Shown here one piece after another: positions 32,112-38,735 of a DNA stretch of 64,000 bases. Under the pieces are notes generated by a model. The model saw nothing but the letters and a program-made list of their open reading frames with translations. It was not told the origin of the DNA and made no database searches. Every line of letters starts with the position of its first letter. The first letter of the stretch is position 1. The DNA is taken from IMG/VR virus record IMGVR_UViG_3300027872_000004, positions 1 through 64,000 of that record; one strand, given 5' to 3'. The DNA is from a virus. The translations under genes were made by a program, and so were the position numbers.

Positions 32112-32470
32112 ATTTCTTCCTTGTCGTCTGGGTGCACTTCACCAATCGCAGGTGGTGGCGACGGTTGCGGCAGTCCATCCCTGACCGCTTGCTTCGCTGC
32201 TCGCCCCTCTGCTTCAGCGACTTCGGCTGCTTCCCGAGCCACTCTACGCTCAGTGAGCTTGACGCTCAATGTCTGGTCATCGTAGCCGAGCGCATAACAG
32301 ATCTCAGCCATGATCTTCTTCTCGATCGCCGGCTTCAGCTCCAGAATTGTTCGGAGGCGCTCCGTGCGCCGACGCATCTCGGCTTGATCTTTCGATACCA
32401 GGTTGTAGCTGATCCCGGTCATCATGTTCAGCGATATGGTGAAATCAACACAGTCTTTTGTCATCGGCAT
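32108..32470 (-). CDS. Helical protein with disordered acidic tail
   Basis: 120 residues. After an N-terminal strand region, a long helix 'AEMRRRTERLRTILELKPAI' and 'ERRVAREAAEVAEAEGRAA' lead to a proline-rich acidic tail. A coiled-coil or scaffold-like role is possible; no family was recognised. The start overlaps the upstream gene by 10 bases. Confidence 0.5.
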   Translation of the reverse strand: MPMTKDCVDFTISLNMMTGISYNLVSKDQAEMRRRTERLRTILELKPAIEKKIMAEICYALGYDDQTLSVKLTERRVAREAAEVAEAEGRAAKQAVRDGLPQPSPPPAIGEVHPDDKEEM

Positions 32471-32721
32471 CGTAGTATCTCCCTCAAGTCTTTAAGCGCC
32501 TGGCACGACTGATCATGGACGAGCCAGAATATGTTTTTGATGTGCTGCTCGCAACCAGGACAGACCGTGCAATCCTTACACGAGCCACCTGACCTCACGA
32601 ATGTTTTCCCCAGGTAGCAGGCGCACACCTCTGGAAGTGTTTCCTCGATCATCTTTCTCCGCCAGGCCAGCCACCTTTCGTGGATCTCGTGCGGTGTCTG
32701 CCTGCGCTTAGGACCGGTCAT
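32461..32721 (-). CDS. Cys-rich zinc-binding-like protein
   Basis: 86 residues from ATG 32721 (MTGPKRRQTPHEIHERWLAW). 'EVCACYLGKTFVRSGGSCKD' and 'CTVCPGCEQHIKNIF' contain six Cys in CxC and CxxCxxC spacings, suggesting two metal sites. N-terminal basic helix. Unknown family. Confidence 0.5.
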   Translation of the reverse strand: MTGPKRRQTPHEIHERWLAWRRKMIEETLPEVCACYLGKTFVRSGGSCKDCTVCPGCEQHIKNIFWLVHDQSCQALKDLREILRCR

Positions 32722-33097
32722 AGTTCCTACCGAGGGTGGCGCCACAGTTGACGATCATTTCGTTTTTGCGCGCCTCGCTCACGAGGTACTTGGCTAGGAT
32801 CTCAGCCGCAGCTCGAACAAACGCCAGCCACCAATGATTTGTCACGACCAACAGAAACACCTGAAGCAAGATATTGATATCTCCACCCGCTTTGAGAACG
32901 TGGTTCTTCGGGCTGAGATGGACCAGGAAGCTGTCTTTCAACGAAAACATGCTCAAGGCGACGAGCAGGAATAGATGCGCGATCCACGAAACCAGGTCAG
33001 CTTGCGCTTCGGTACCGGCCGGTGTGTTGGCCGCGTAGATCAGCCAGGTGTACCAGCTCGAAAACGCTACTGCGATCCATTGACTGAATTTACTCAT
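32708..33097 (-). CDS. Integral membrane protein (3 TM), holin-like
   Basis: 129 residues. Hydrophobic segments near residues 8-28, 34-56 and 74-92, with a charged C-terminal helix. The size and layout are those of small phage membrane proteins such as holins or superinfection-exclusion proteins, but the lysis cassette is elsewhere (52-54 kb). GGAGGGTACGG sits 14 bases upstream, giving a strong ribosome site. Role undetermined. Confidence 0.5.
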   Translation of the reverse strand: MSKFSQWIAVAFSSWYTWLIYAANTPAGTEAQADLVSWIAHLFLLVALSMFSLKDSFLVHLSPKNHVLKAGGDINILLQVFLLVVTNHWWLAFVRAAAEILAKYLVSEARKNEMIVNCGATLGRNYDRS

Positions 33098-33101
33098 GAT
33101 G

Positions 33102-33118
33102 ACCGTACCCTCCTATCG
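33102..33118 (-). promoter_or_regulatory. Possible promoter end/strong RBS of GGGTACGG type
   Basis: Read leftward, GATAGGAGGGTACGGTC precedes the ATG at 33097. GGGTAC resembles the start-point box of the promoter set found at 34.2-50.2 kb. TTGAGA and TAGTCT (17 bp apart) lie upstream but the distance to GGGTAC is longer than in the other copies. GGAGG also serves as the ribosome site, so this may be coincidence. Confidence 0.3.
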
Positions 33119-33145
33119 ATAGACTACGATAATGTGACGAAGATC

Positions 33146-33829
33146 TCAATCTATTCTGTGAGATTGACCCTCGATTACCCTGGCCTTGGCTGCCTTCTCC
33201 TGAAACCCCCGAAGCGTCTCGATGACCATTTCCAGGTCGTTCTGTGGCATGGCGCTGAAATCGATCGCATCTGCCTTGTCTCGGCGCATATTGAGATCGA
33301 GCATCAGCTTCTCACTGAACATGCCGAGGTGCTTACCCAGGTTTACCAGGGCGCCGGCTTTGTCGTGAAGCACGTATTGGTAATCGAACTCCTCGCCATC
33401 GTCGGTCTTGATCAGTTGCTTGCTCCAGGACGATACCGCCAGGGCCTGCTGGTTGGTCAGGTCACTGATCGGCTTTCCGATCTCTCGGAGCTTACCGCTG
33501 ATCGTCACGATCCGAACGTAGTCCTTGATATTCTGGAGGCCGATCGCTGACATCTCGCTCAGGATACGGGTGTTGGTGACATCGTAGTGCGCCTCCGCCA
33601 GTTGGTTCTTCTTTTCCTGGAGGAAAACGAAAAACGGCCTCAGCTTCTTCGCAAGTTTGTGCGATTCCACCTTGGCCGTGTTCCTGGTGTAGCCGGCGTT
33701 CATCATCGCCCTGAATGGCGGATAACCAAACTGGACTACCTGAAGGGCGAACTCCAGTTGCTTTTTCGTTCTAGGCCAGCCCCTCGTATTGTGGGGCTCG
33801 AACGAAATTGTCTCTGCTATTGCGCTCAA
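33146..33829 (-). CDS. terS: Terminase small subunit
   Basis: 227 residues (TTG start). 'FRAMMNAGYTRNTAKVESHKL' is the DNA-binding HTH with the typical A-M-x-AGY, then 'NTRILSEMSAIGLQNIKDYV' (oligomerisation helices), 'LHDKAGALVNLGKHLGMFSE' and a charged C-terminus. Pattern and size fit the Terminase_2 family, which recognises packaging sites and loads TerL. It lies ~8 kb upstream of terL, separated by the small-gene cluster, which is unusual because the two usually adjoin. Confidence 0.8.
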   Translation of the reverse strand: MSAIAETISFEPHNTRGWPRTKKQLEFALQVVQFGYPPFRAMMNAGYTRNTAKVESHKLAKKLRPFFVFLQEKKNQLAEAHYDVTNTRILSEMSAIGLQNIKDYVRIVTISGKLREIGKPISDLTNQQALAVSSWSKQLIKTDDGEEFDYQYVLHDKAGALVNLGKHLGMFSEKLMLDLNMRRDKADAIDFSAMPQNDLEMVIETLRGFQEKAAKARVIEGQSHRID

Positions 33830-33938
33830 CTACACGCTCCATTATTTCCCGGCAGCCGCAACCGCGCCACCGAGGGTGCGTCGGATGCGTCATATGATAA
33901 CCGCAAGGGCGGAATACTTTCACGTTTCTCGTGTTCAT
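33771..33938 (-). CDS. Small Cys/His-rich protein
   Basis: 55 residues read from the sequence (MNTRNVKVFRPCGYHMTHPT...). 'CGYHMTHPTHPRWRGCGC' contains three Cys and three His suitable for a zinc site. Its 3' end overlaps the first ~59 bases of terS in another frame; its ATG overlaps the previous stop (ATGA). Moderate support because of the long overlap. Confidence 0.4.
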   Translation of the reverse strand: MNTRNVKVFRPCGYHMTHPTHPRWRGCGCREIMERVVERNSRDNFVRAPQYEGLA

Positions 33939-34144
33939 CTCGCTCTCAATCGGACCTCAATCGCGTTGCCAGCCGGGACGACCTGCATCGATGCCATGTC
34001 ATCAACCTTCAGACCAATGTGCTGGTCGAGTAGTTTCCTGGCTGTCTCTAACCTCGTAATCCCGAAGTCATTGCTGGTGAACATCTCTTTCGGCACCCGA
34101 AATGACATCCACTCTGCAATTATGATCCCTCGAATTGTTTTCAT
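33935..34144 (-). CDS. Small protein, first leftward gene
   Basis: 69 residues (MKTIRGIIIAEWMSFRVPKE). Alternating strand and helix, basic C-terminus 'NAIEVRLRAR'. AAGGAT precedes the ATG. It is the first gene of the leftward small-gene transcript and faces a divergent promoter. Unknown family. Confidence 0.5.
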   Translation of the reverse strand: MKTIRGIIIAEWMSFRVPKEMFTSNDFGITRLETARKLLDQHIGLKVDDMASMQVVPAGNAIEVRLRAR

Positions 34145-34148
34145 ATCC

Positions 34149-34192
34149 TTGCAATGCTGCTGTCAGGAATGTATTGTCTCATCTGGGTACAG
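34149..34192 (+). promoter_or_regulatory. Promoter, copy A
   Basis: TTGCAA (34149-34154), 17-bp spacer, TATTGT (34172-34177), 7 bp, then GGGTACAG (34185-34192). Consensus is shared with copies at 34550, 36580, 42415 and 50186. It drives the two-gene unit at 34214-34493, which ends in a hairpin terminator. A divergent leftward promoter for the 34144 gene may overlap. Confidence 0.7.
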
Positions 34193-34213
34193 TAAATCAA
34201 CCAGGAGAAACCC

Positions 34214-34369
34214 ATGAATGTACTTTGTGCCATAGCTGTGATCTACGTCACTGTCGATCTCGTCGTCTGCGCGTATGTTGTCAATAAGCGCGGCGGCATC
34301 AAGGCCACCGTCCGCGACATCAAGCAGAACCTCGGCCTGGAGGATAACGAGGATGTTTACGATCGCTGA
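34214..34369 (+). CDS. Small membrane protein (51 aa)
   Basis: Read from the sequence: MNVLCAIAVIYVTVDLVVCA then 'YVVNKRGGIKATVRDIKQNL'. One transmembrane segment (3-24), then a cytosolic amphipathic helix. AGGAG sits 6 bases before the ATG. It is the first gene behind promoter A; function unknown. Confidence 0.55.
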   Translation: MNVLCAIAVIYVTVDLVVCAYVVNKRGGIKATVRDIKQNLGLEDNEDVYDR

Positions 34370-34493
34370 TAAGCCGACAGAATACCCGAGCTTGATGCTC
34401 GCAATAGCCGCTGGCCGGGCCCTGTCATTCGAGATCAGAAAGAGTGTGAGAATCCTGAAAAACGGAAAATTTGTCCGACTTTTGCGCTACTAG
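34353..34493 (+). CDS. Small basic protein (46 aa)
   Basis: MFTIADKPTEYPSLMLAIAA then 'GRALSFEIRKSVRILKNGKF'. Start ATG 34353 is preceded by GGAGGATAACGAG; it overlaps the previous gene by 17 bases. C-terminus basic (VRLLRY). Ends 20 bases before the terminator. Unknown function. Confidence 0.5.
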   Translation: MFTIADKPTEYPSLMLAIAAGRALSFEIRKSVRILKNGKFVRLLRY

Positions 34494-34512
34494 ATCTCAG
34501 AAACACCACCCC

Positions 34513-34535
34513 AGGGGCCTTCGGGCCCCTTTTTT
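34513..34535 (+). terminator. Rho-independent terminator, copy 1
   Basis: AGGGGCC stem (7 bp) with UUCG tetraloop, followed by TTTTTATTG. A nearly identical hairpin ends the next unit at 36534-36557. It isolates the two-gene unit from the PP-loop gene. Confidence 0.85.
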
Positions 34536-34549
34536 ATTGCCCGCAATAG

Positions 34550-34594
34550 TTGCAATGCTGTGGTCATTGTGGCCTAATCGTCACTAGGGTACAG
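34550..34594 (+). promoter_or_regulatory. Promoter, copy B
   Basis: TTGCAA (34550-34555), 17-bp spacer, CCTAAT (34573-34578), 8 bp, GGGTACAG (34587-34594). Followed by CGGAG and ATG 34612. It immediately follows terminator copy 1 and drives the PP-loop/DUF932 pair. Confidence 0.7.
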
Positions 34595-34611
34595 TTAGAT
34601 CGGAGTTACAC

Positions 34612-35406
34612 ATGCAAGACCAGATCCAGAATCTCATCGACCGAGGCGCGATCTTCTACGTGTCTCACAGCGCCGGCAAAGACAGCCAGGCTATGTATCT
34701 ACACCTCACTCGCCACACCATGATTCCCGCCGACCAGATCGTCGTGGTCCACGCTGACCTGGGTGAAGTCGAGTGGAAAGGCGTCATCAGCCACATCGAA
34801 GATACGATCGAACCGCGACATCCGTTGAATGTGGTCCGTGCTGGTAAGACGCTCCTGGAGATGGTTGAAAAACGATTCAAGAATCGTCCTGATGCTCCGT
34901 CCTGGCCTTCAGCGGCCTATCGCCAATGCACCAGCGACCTGAAGCGCGACCCCATCCATAAGTTTATCCGCAACGATCTGAAAGCTCGTGGCAAAACCCT
35001 GGCACTCAACTGCACCGGGATCCGCGCCGAGGAGTCTTCAGCTCGCGCCAAGAAAAATCCATTCACTTTGAACAAGCTACTCTCGAAAGCTGGTCGCAAA
35101 GTATATGACTGGATGCCGATTTTCGATTGGACCACCGAGGAGGTTTTCGATCGCATCGATAAGTCACACCAAGCGCCTCACTGGGCCTACCAGGAGAACG
35201 AGCGCCTGAGCTGCGTCTTCTGCATCATGGGATGTGCGAACGACCTCAACCACGGCGCACGACAGCGCCCTGAATTGTTTGCCAAATACGTCGAGATCGA
35301 GAAGCGTACTGGCTACACCATGTTTCAGGGCAAGTCCCTGGAAGAAAAGGCCGGCATCACTGTCGGTGAATTGGCCGGAATCCCGGTCGTAACTCAGTCC
35401 ATATAG
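34612..35406 (+). CDS. PP-loop ATPase, PAPS-reductase/DndC-like
   Basis: 264 residues. The N-terminal PP-loop is HSAGKDS (residues 19-25). A later 'GIRAEESSARAKKN' motif (136-149) and four Cys (C106, C201, C204, C208; CVFCIMGC) match the PAPS-reductase family that adenylates or reduces substrates and in DndC carries an Fe-S cluster. In phages such proteins may serve sulfur or tRNA/DNA modification rather than sulfate assimilation. Substrate unknown. Followed by a DUF932 gene in one unit. Start ATG 34612 with GGAG upstream. Confidence 0.7.
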   Translation: MQDQIQNLIDRGAIFYVSHSAGKDSQAMYLHLTRHTMIPADQIVVVHADLGEVEWKGVISHIEDTIEPRHPLNVVRAGKTLLEMVEKRFKNRPDAPSWPSAAYRQCTSDLKRDPIHKFIRNDLKARGKTLALNCTGIRAEESSARAKKNPFTLNKLLSKAGRKVYDWMPIFDWTTEEVFDRIDKSHQAPHWAYQENERLSCVFCIMGCANDLNHGARQRPELFAKYVEIEKRTGYTMFQGKSLEEKAGITVGELAGIPVVTQSI

Positions 35407-35418
35407 GAGGATTGAATC

Positions 35419-36513
35419 ATGAAAACTGGAAAGTCACTGACTGAACTGGCGCAGGAGATCGAGCGACGTGCTGAGTCCAAGCGAGATTACATCGCACCTG
35501 TGAAGAAGTTGTCTGCTGTCGTTGAGACGGTCGATACGCTTCCGCAGGTTGTGATGAATCTTAAAGGACAAGATTCGTTCCCGATCACTCCTTACGCGCA
35601 CGGTCAAATGGCCAGCTACCTGGAGATCCCGAAGAAGTATTACGATCGCATGCTCGCTGATGCGCCGCATATTCTGATGGACAGCATCAACCGCTGGCTC
35701 CAGGACCACGGCAACGAGTCACGGATGATTCGAGTTCTGGACGACAAGATGCGGGCTCTGCTCTCTGATCGGTTCCGACCGATGGAGAACGAGGATCTCG
35801 CGGAAGCCGTGCTTCCTGTCTTGAACGACCTGGGTGTTATCGTCCTGTCGGCCGACATCACCGATCGCAAATTCTATCTCAAAGCGGTCGATGAGCGAAT
35901 CACGCTCGACATCCCGACCGGGAAGTTCATGGGAGATGGAGGCCACACGATCTTCGATACGGTCTCTCCCGCCATTACCATCTCGAACTCTGAGATCGGC
36001 GCCGGGACCATGCTGATCGAGACCTCGATCTGGACCAAAGCCTGCACCAACCTGGCCACTTTCGGTGCGTCCATGAGGAAGTACCATGCCGGCACACGAG
36101 CTGATGTCTCCGACGAGGTGTATGCCCTGTTGTCTGACAAGACTCGTGAGGTCTCAGATGAGGCGCTGTGGCGGCAAGCCAGGGACATCACCAAGGGTGC
36201 CTTCGAGCAGGCCCGTTTCGAGGCTATCGCCAAGAAATTGGGTGATGCGAGCGAGGACAAGATCGAAGACTCTCCGATTGAGGTCATCGAGCGAGTCCGC
36301 AAACGGTTCTCCTGGACCGATGGCGAGCGTGACTCAGTGCTGAAGCACCTGATCACTGGTGGTGACTTGACGCGCTACGGCTTGCATGCCGCTGTCACTC
36401 GTTCTTCCGAAGACCTGGACGACTACGACCGGGCCTCTGAGTTCGAGCGCCTGGGTGGCGACATCATTGAGCTGCCGAAGGGCGATTGGAAGCGCCTGGC
36501 CGAAGCAGCTTAA
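35419..36513 (+). CDS. DUF932-family protein
   Basis: 364 residues. 'SRMIRVLDDKMRALLSDRFR', 'YLKAVDERITLDIPTGKFMG' and 'PAITISNSEIGAGTMLIETS', followed by 'LWRQARDITKGAFEQARFEA' are the signature blocks of phage/plasmid DUF932 proteins (TIGR03299 type). Their function is not known; they are associated with early plasmid or phage metabolism. AGGAGG lies 8 bases before the ATG. Ends at terminator copy 2. Confidence 0.75.
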   Translation: MKTGKSLTELAQEIERRAESKRDYIAPVKKLSAVVETVDTLPQVVMNLKGQDSFPITPYAHGQMASYLEIPKKYYDRMLADAPHILMDSINRWLQDHGNESRMIRVLDDKMRALLSDRFRPMENEDLAEAVLPVLNDLGVIVLSADITDRKFYLKAVDERITLDIPTGKFMGDGGHTIFDTVSPAITISNSEIGAGTMLIETSIWTKACTNLATFGASMRKYHAGTRADVSDEVYALLSDKTREVSDEALWRQARDITKGAFEQARFEAIAKKLGDASEDKIEDSPIEVIERVRKRFSWTDGERDSVLKHLITGGDLTRYGLHAAVTRSSEDLDDYDRASEFERLGGDIIELPKGDWKRLAEAA

Positions 36514-36533
36514 CTCCGGTGTACCCGCACCAG

Positions 36534-36557
36534 AAGGGGCCTTCGGGCCCCTTTTTT
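36534..36557 (+). terminator. Rho-independent terminator, copy 2
   Basis: AAGGGGCC stem (8 bp) with UUCG loop and a six-T tail. It is almost the same sequence as copy 1, differing by one stem pair. It ends the PP-loop/DUF932 transcript. Confidence 0.85.
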
Positions 36558-36579
36558 CATTTCTGTCATTTATGCTAGA

Positions 36580-36624
36580 TGGCAATCTTGGTGTCAAAAT
36601 GTTAAAATGGTCATTCGGGTGCAG
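36580..36624 (+). promoter_or_regulatory. Promoter, copy E
   Basis: TGGCAA (36580-36585), 17-bp spacer, TAAAAT (36603-36608), 8 bp, GGGTGCAG (36617-36624). Weaker match at -35 and in the start box but the same spacing. Followed by AATAGGAG and ATG 36640; it drives the five-gene mini-A operon. Confidence 0.6.
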
Positions 36625-36639
36625 CAATAGGAGTTGAAA

Positions 36640-36906
36640 ATGGAAACACAAATCGTCTTTTACTCGACGTATTCCGATGTAAAAACGTGCCTGGTCGTTC
36701 CGACTTCACGCAGACTCCACATCGTCATGATCAAGAATCATGGCCTGGTAGAGAGATCCAAACCACTGGACGAGGAACAGTTCATGCGTCCAGCCGGCAT
36801 CACATTGAAGAAAGGTCTCAGTTCGTTCGGCGGTATCGCCAGGCGGAAAGGATCCACCAAGGCAGCCAGAACCTGGTTGGCCAAAGCAAGAGAAGGCGCA
36901 TCATGA
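36640..36906 (+). CDS. Small protein, first gene of mini-A operon
   Basis: 88 residues from ATG 36640 (AGGAG 7 bases upstream). First part beta-like (METQIVFYSTYSDVKTCLVV), then a basic C-terminus 'IARRKGSTKAARTWLAKARE'. Coupled by ATGA to the next gene. Unknown. Confidence 0.6.
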   Translation: METQIVFYSTYSDVKTCLVVPTSRRLHIVMIKNHGLVERSKPLDEEQFMRPAGITLKKGLSSFGGIARRKGSTKAARTWLAKAREGAS

Positions 36907-37082
36907 GATTTAACGTCACGCTGATACACATCGCCACTAGCCAAACACTGAAATGGACCAGCTCCGGCCACGACAGTCGCTACGCCGCTGTCGCTGATGC
37001 CTTCCTTGATCTCGTCGGTATGGAGCAACACGATTGCCTGGATACCTGGAAGGTCTTGGAAGCAAAGGAGATTAAATCATGA
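36903..37082 (+). CDS. Small protein, operon gene 2
   Basis: 59 residues (MRFNVTLIHIATSQTLKWTS). Beta-hairpin then helix 'YAAVADAFLDLVGMEQHDC'. Overlaps both neighbours by 4 bases (ATGA). Possibly a small regulator or accessory for the topoisomerase-like protein; no family recognised. Confidence 0.55.
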   Translation: MRFNVTLIHIATSQTLKWTSSGHDSRYAAVADAFLDLVGMEQHDCLDTWKVLEAKEIKS

Positions 37083-37330
37083 GCGACCATACTTTCTGTC
37101 GTCTCCTTCTGGCAGAGACACGAAGCACTCTAACCACCGAACAGCGCAAGCGCCTGGTCGGATCATGGTCGTATATGTACCGCTGGTCAGGTGCCGCCTT
37201 GTCCGGTGAGTGGCATGGGCCAGATGGATACTACTGGCACGGCTCGACCTGCTGCGCATATCACGCTCGGTCACAAGGCATCTCCGCCTGGCTGACTACC
37301 AACTATCCTGAACAGGAGGAACAATCATGA
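37079..37330 (+). CDS. Small protein, operon gene 3
   Basis: 83 residues. 'SDHTFCRLLLAETRSTLTTE' is helical; 'WHGPDGYYWHGSTCCAYHAR' is His/Trp/Cys-rich and may bind metal. Overlaps the next gene start by 4 bases, so it is probably co-translated with the mini-A-like protein. Unknown family. Confidence 0.55.
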   Translation: MSDHTFCRLLLAETRSTLTTEQRKRLVGSWSYMYRWSGAALSGEWHGPDGYYWHGSTCCAYHARSQGISAWLTTNYPEQEEQS

Positions 37331-38211
37331 AACAACTATTCGTTCCAAAGAACTTCAAGGAAAGCTCGCTCCTGATCATCGAGGAAGCGAACGACATCAT
37401 CAATGAGTACCGAGCCCAGGGTTTCATCCTGACGTTGCGGCAGCTCTACTACCAGTTCGTCGCCAGGGGCCTGATCGAGAACACCATGCGATCCTACAAG
37501 CGCATGGGCTCGATCATCAACGACGCTCGACTCGCTGGCCTGCTGAACTGGGAAGCCATCGAGGATCGCACCAGGAACCTGGAGAAGAACTTCCACTTCG
37601 ACAGCCCGGCCGGCGCCATCGAGGTCATCCGCGATCAGTACGAGATCGATATGTGGGCCAACCAGCCTGAGCGCGTCGAGGTCTGGGTAGAGAAGGAGGC
37701 CCTGGTAGGTGTCATCTCCAAGATCTGCGAGCCTCACGATGTCCCGTACTTCGCCTGTCGTGGCTACGTGTCGCAGTCGGAGCAGTGGCGATCCTATTGT
37801 CGAATACTGGATCACTGGGACAATCGCGATCAGGTGACGACCATCCTGCACCTGGGAGACCATGACCCATCTGGAATCGACATGACTCGCGACAACAAGG
37901 ATCGCCTGGAGATGTTCCTGGGTGACGAAGACCCAGTTAATGTTGAGCGTATCGCCCTGAACATGGACCAGATCGAATCCCAGGAACCTCCGCCCAACCC
38001 GGCCAAGCAGACCGACAGCCGCTTCTCTGGCTACGTCGATTTGTATGGCGAGGAAAGCTGGGAGCTGGACGCACTGGACCCGACCTTCCTGACCAACCTG
38101 ATCAGCGACAAGATCAACGAACACAAGGACTCTGCCCTGTGGCACGAGAAGCGCGAACAGCAAAACGAGGAGATCGAGGAACTCAGCAAAATCATAGGAG
38201 ATTTAACATGA
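37327..38211 (+). CDS. Spo11/TopoVIA-like protein (mini-A type)
   Basis: 294 residues. A winged-helix-like N-terminus holds R38-Q-L-Y41-Y42, matching the (R/K)-x-(I/L)-Y-Y tyrosine motif that in Topo VI A and Spo11 forms the phosphotyrosyl link. A TOPRIM domain follows: E122 or E124 in 'EVWVEKEALVGVI' and D178-H-D180 in 'HLGDHDPSGIDM'. No B subunit (GHKL ATPase) is in the window. Single-subunit, short Topo VI A relatives of mobile elements have been called mini-A. Role is unknown: DNA relaxation, cleavage or replication initiation are possible. Coupled by ATGA to neighbours on both sides. Confidence 0.75.
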   Translation: MKQLFVPKNFKESSLLIIEEANDIINEYRAQGFILTLRQLYYQFVARGLIENTMRSYKRMGSIINDARLAGLLNWEAIEDRTRNLEKNFHFDSPAGAIEVIRDQYEIDMWANQPERVEVWVEKEALVGVISKICEPHDVPYFACRGYVSQSEQWRSYCRILDHWDNRDQVTTILHLGDHDPSGIDMTRDNKDRLEMFLGDEDPVNVERIALNMDQIESQEPPPNPAKQTDSRFSGYVDLYGEESWELDALDPTFLTNLISDKINEHKDSALWHEKREQQNEEIEELSKIIGDLT

Positions 38212-38507
38212 AAATCACAGCCATAGATCCACGACAAACACGCAACACCGCAGGACAGCTCAAAGGCGGCGATATATTCGTTCGCGATGCCGATCGAGTC
38301 CGACCACTGAGCAGTCGATCCACCTATTTAGTGCTATGGAAGCACTCACGACTCGACGACCTCAAGAAGTACAGCTCGACCAGCAAAGAGGTGGTCTGCG
38401 TTCTGATGTCCAACGGAAAATTAACCAGCGTGAACGCTTCACAGCCGATCCTGGAACTCGAAGCTGGTGACCTAGAACTACCCATCAAACCAAACGACGA
38501 CAGCTAA
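38208..38507 (+). CDS. Small protein, last of mini-A operon
   Basis: 99 residues (MKITAIDPRQTRNTAGQLKG). Beta-rich with 'YLVLWKHSRLDDLKKYSSTS' and 'VVCVLMSNGKLTSVNASQP', acidic tail. Start overlaps the stop of the mini-A-like gene (ATGA), so the two may form a functional pair. Family unknown. Confidence 0.6.
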   Translation: MKITAIDPRQTRNTAGQLKGGDIFVRDADRVRPLSSRSTYLVLWKHSRLDDLKKYSSTSKEVVCVLMSNGKLTSVNASQPILELEAGDLELPIKPNDDS

Positions 38508-38524
38508 CGCCGCTGGTAAATAAA

Positions 38525-38549
38525 AAGGGCCCTCGCAATGAGGGCCCTT
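38525..38549 (-). terminator. Terminator for leftward replication operon
   Basis: Perfect 10-bp stem AAGGGCCCTC with loop GCAAT. Read leftward it is followed by a T-rich tail (TTTTTATTT), placing it 140 bp beyond the rusA stop. In the rightward direction there is no T tract, so it mainly terminates the DUF1376-dnaB-rusA transcript. Confidence 0.8.
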
Positions 38550-38592
38550 CGGGTATGGGCGACCGGATGACCATCGAGCGTTTTGGAGAGTT

Positions 38593-38668
38593 GGGTACAG
38601 TCCAGGAGCAGAATGTCCACCGGGTCGCGCCGGGGTTTCTTACCAGAATCTCGTCATTTCTCTGCTCC
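38593..38668 (+). promoter_or_regulatory. GGGTACAG box with RBS-masking hairpin
   Basis: GGGTACAG at 38593-38600 is followed by CCAGGAGCAGAATG. The ribosome site sits in an 8-bp perfect stem, GGAGCAGA (38605-38612) with TCTGCTCC (38661-38668), enclosing a second hairpin near CCGG...CCGG. No clear -35/-10 was found upstream, unlike the other copies. It may control the small ORF at 38613. Confidence 0.35.
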
Positions 38669-38735
38669 GATTAGCGATGGAGGGATACACCGCTACTTTA
38701 CCAGAGGTTCCAGCTCGACCACAACCATTCCTTGA
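38613..38735 (+). CDS. Possible 40-residue peptide
   Basis: Read from the sequence: MSTGSRRGFLPESRHFSAPI then 'SDGGIHRYFTRGSSST'. AGGAG is 4 bases before the ATG, but buried in a stem. The last 43 bases overlap the end of rusA on the other strand. Could be a leader peptide or no gene at all. Confidence 0.3.
   Translation: MSTGSRRGFLPESRHFSAPISDGGIHRYFTRGSSSTTTIP

Noticed and set aside
37336-38163. Minus-strand 275-codon ORF across the mini-A-like gene
   Set aside because: Complement of a motif-supported gene; lacks any ribosome site and is not in an operon context.
38603-38668. tRNA with GGAGCAG/CTGCTCC acceptor
   Set aside because: Only ~65 nt; T-loop (CTCGTCA) and D-arm do not fit, and no anticodon arm of 5 bp with a 7-nt loop is formed.
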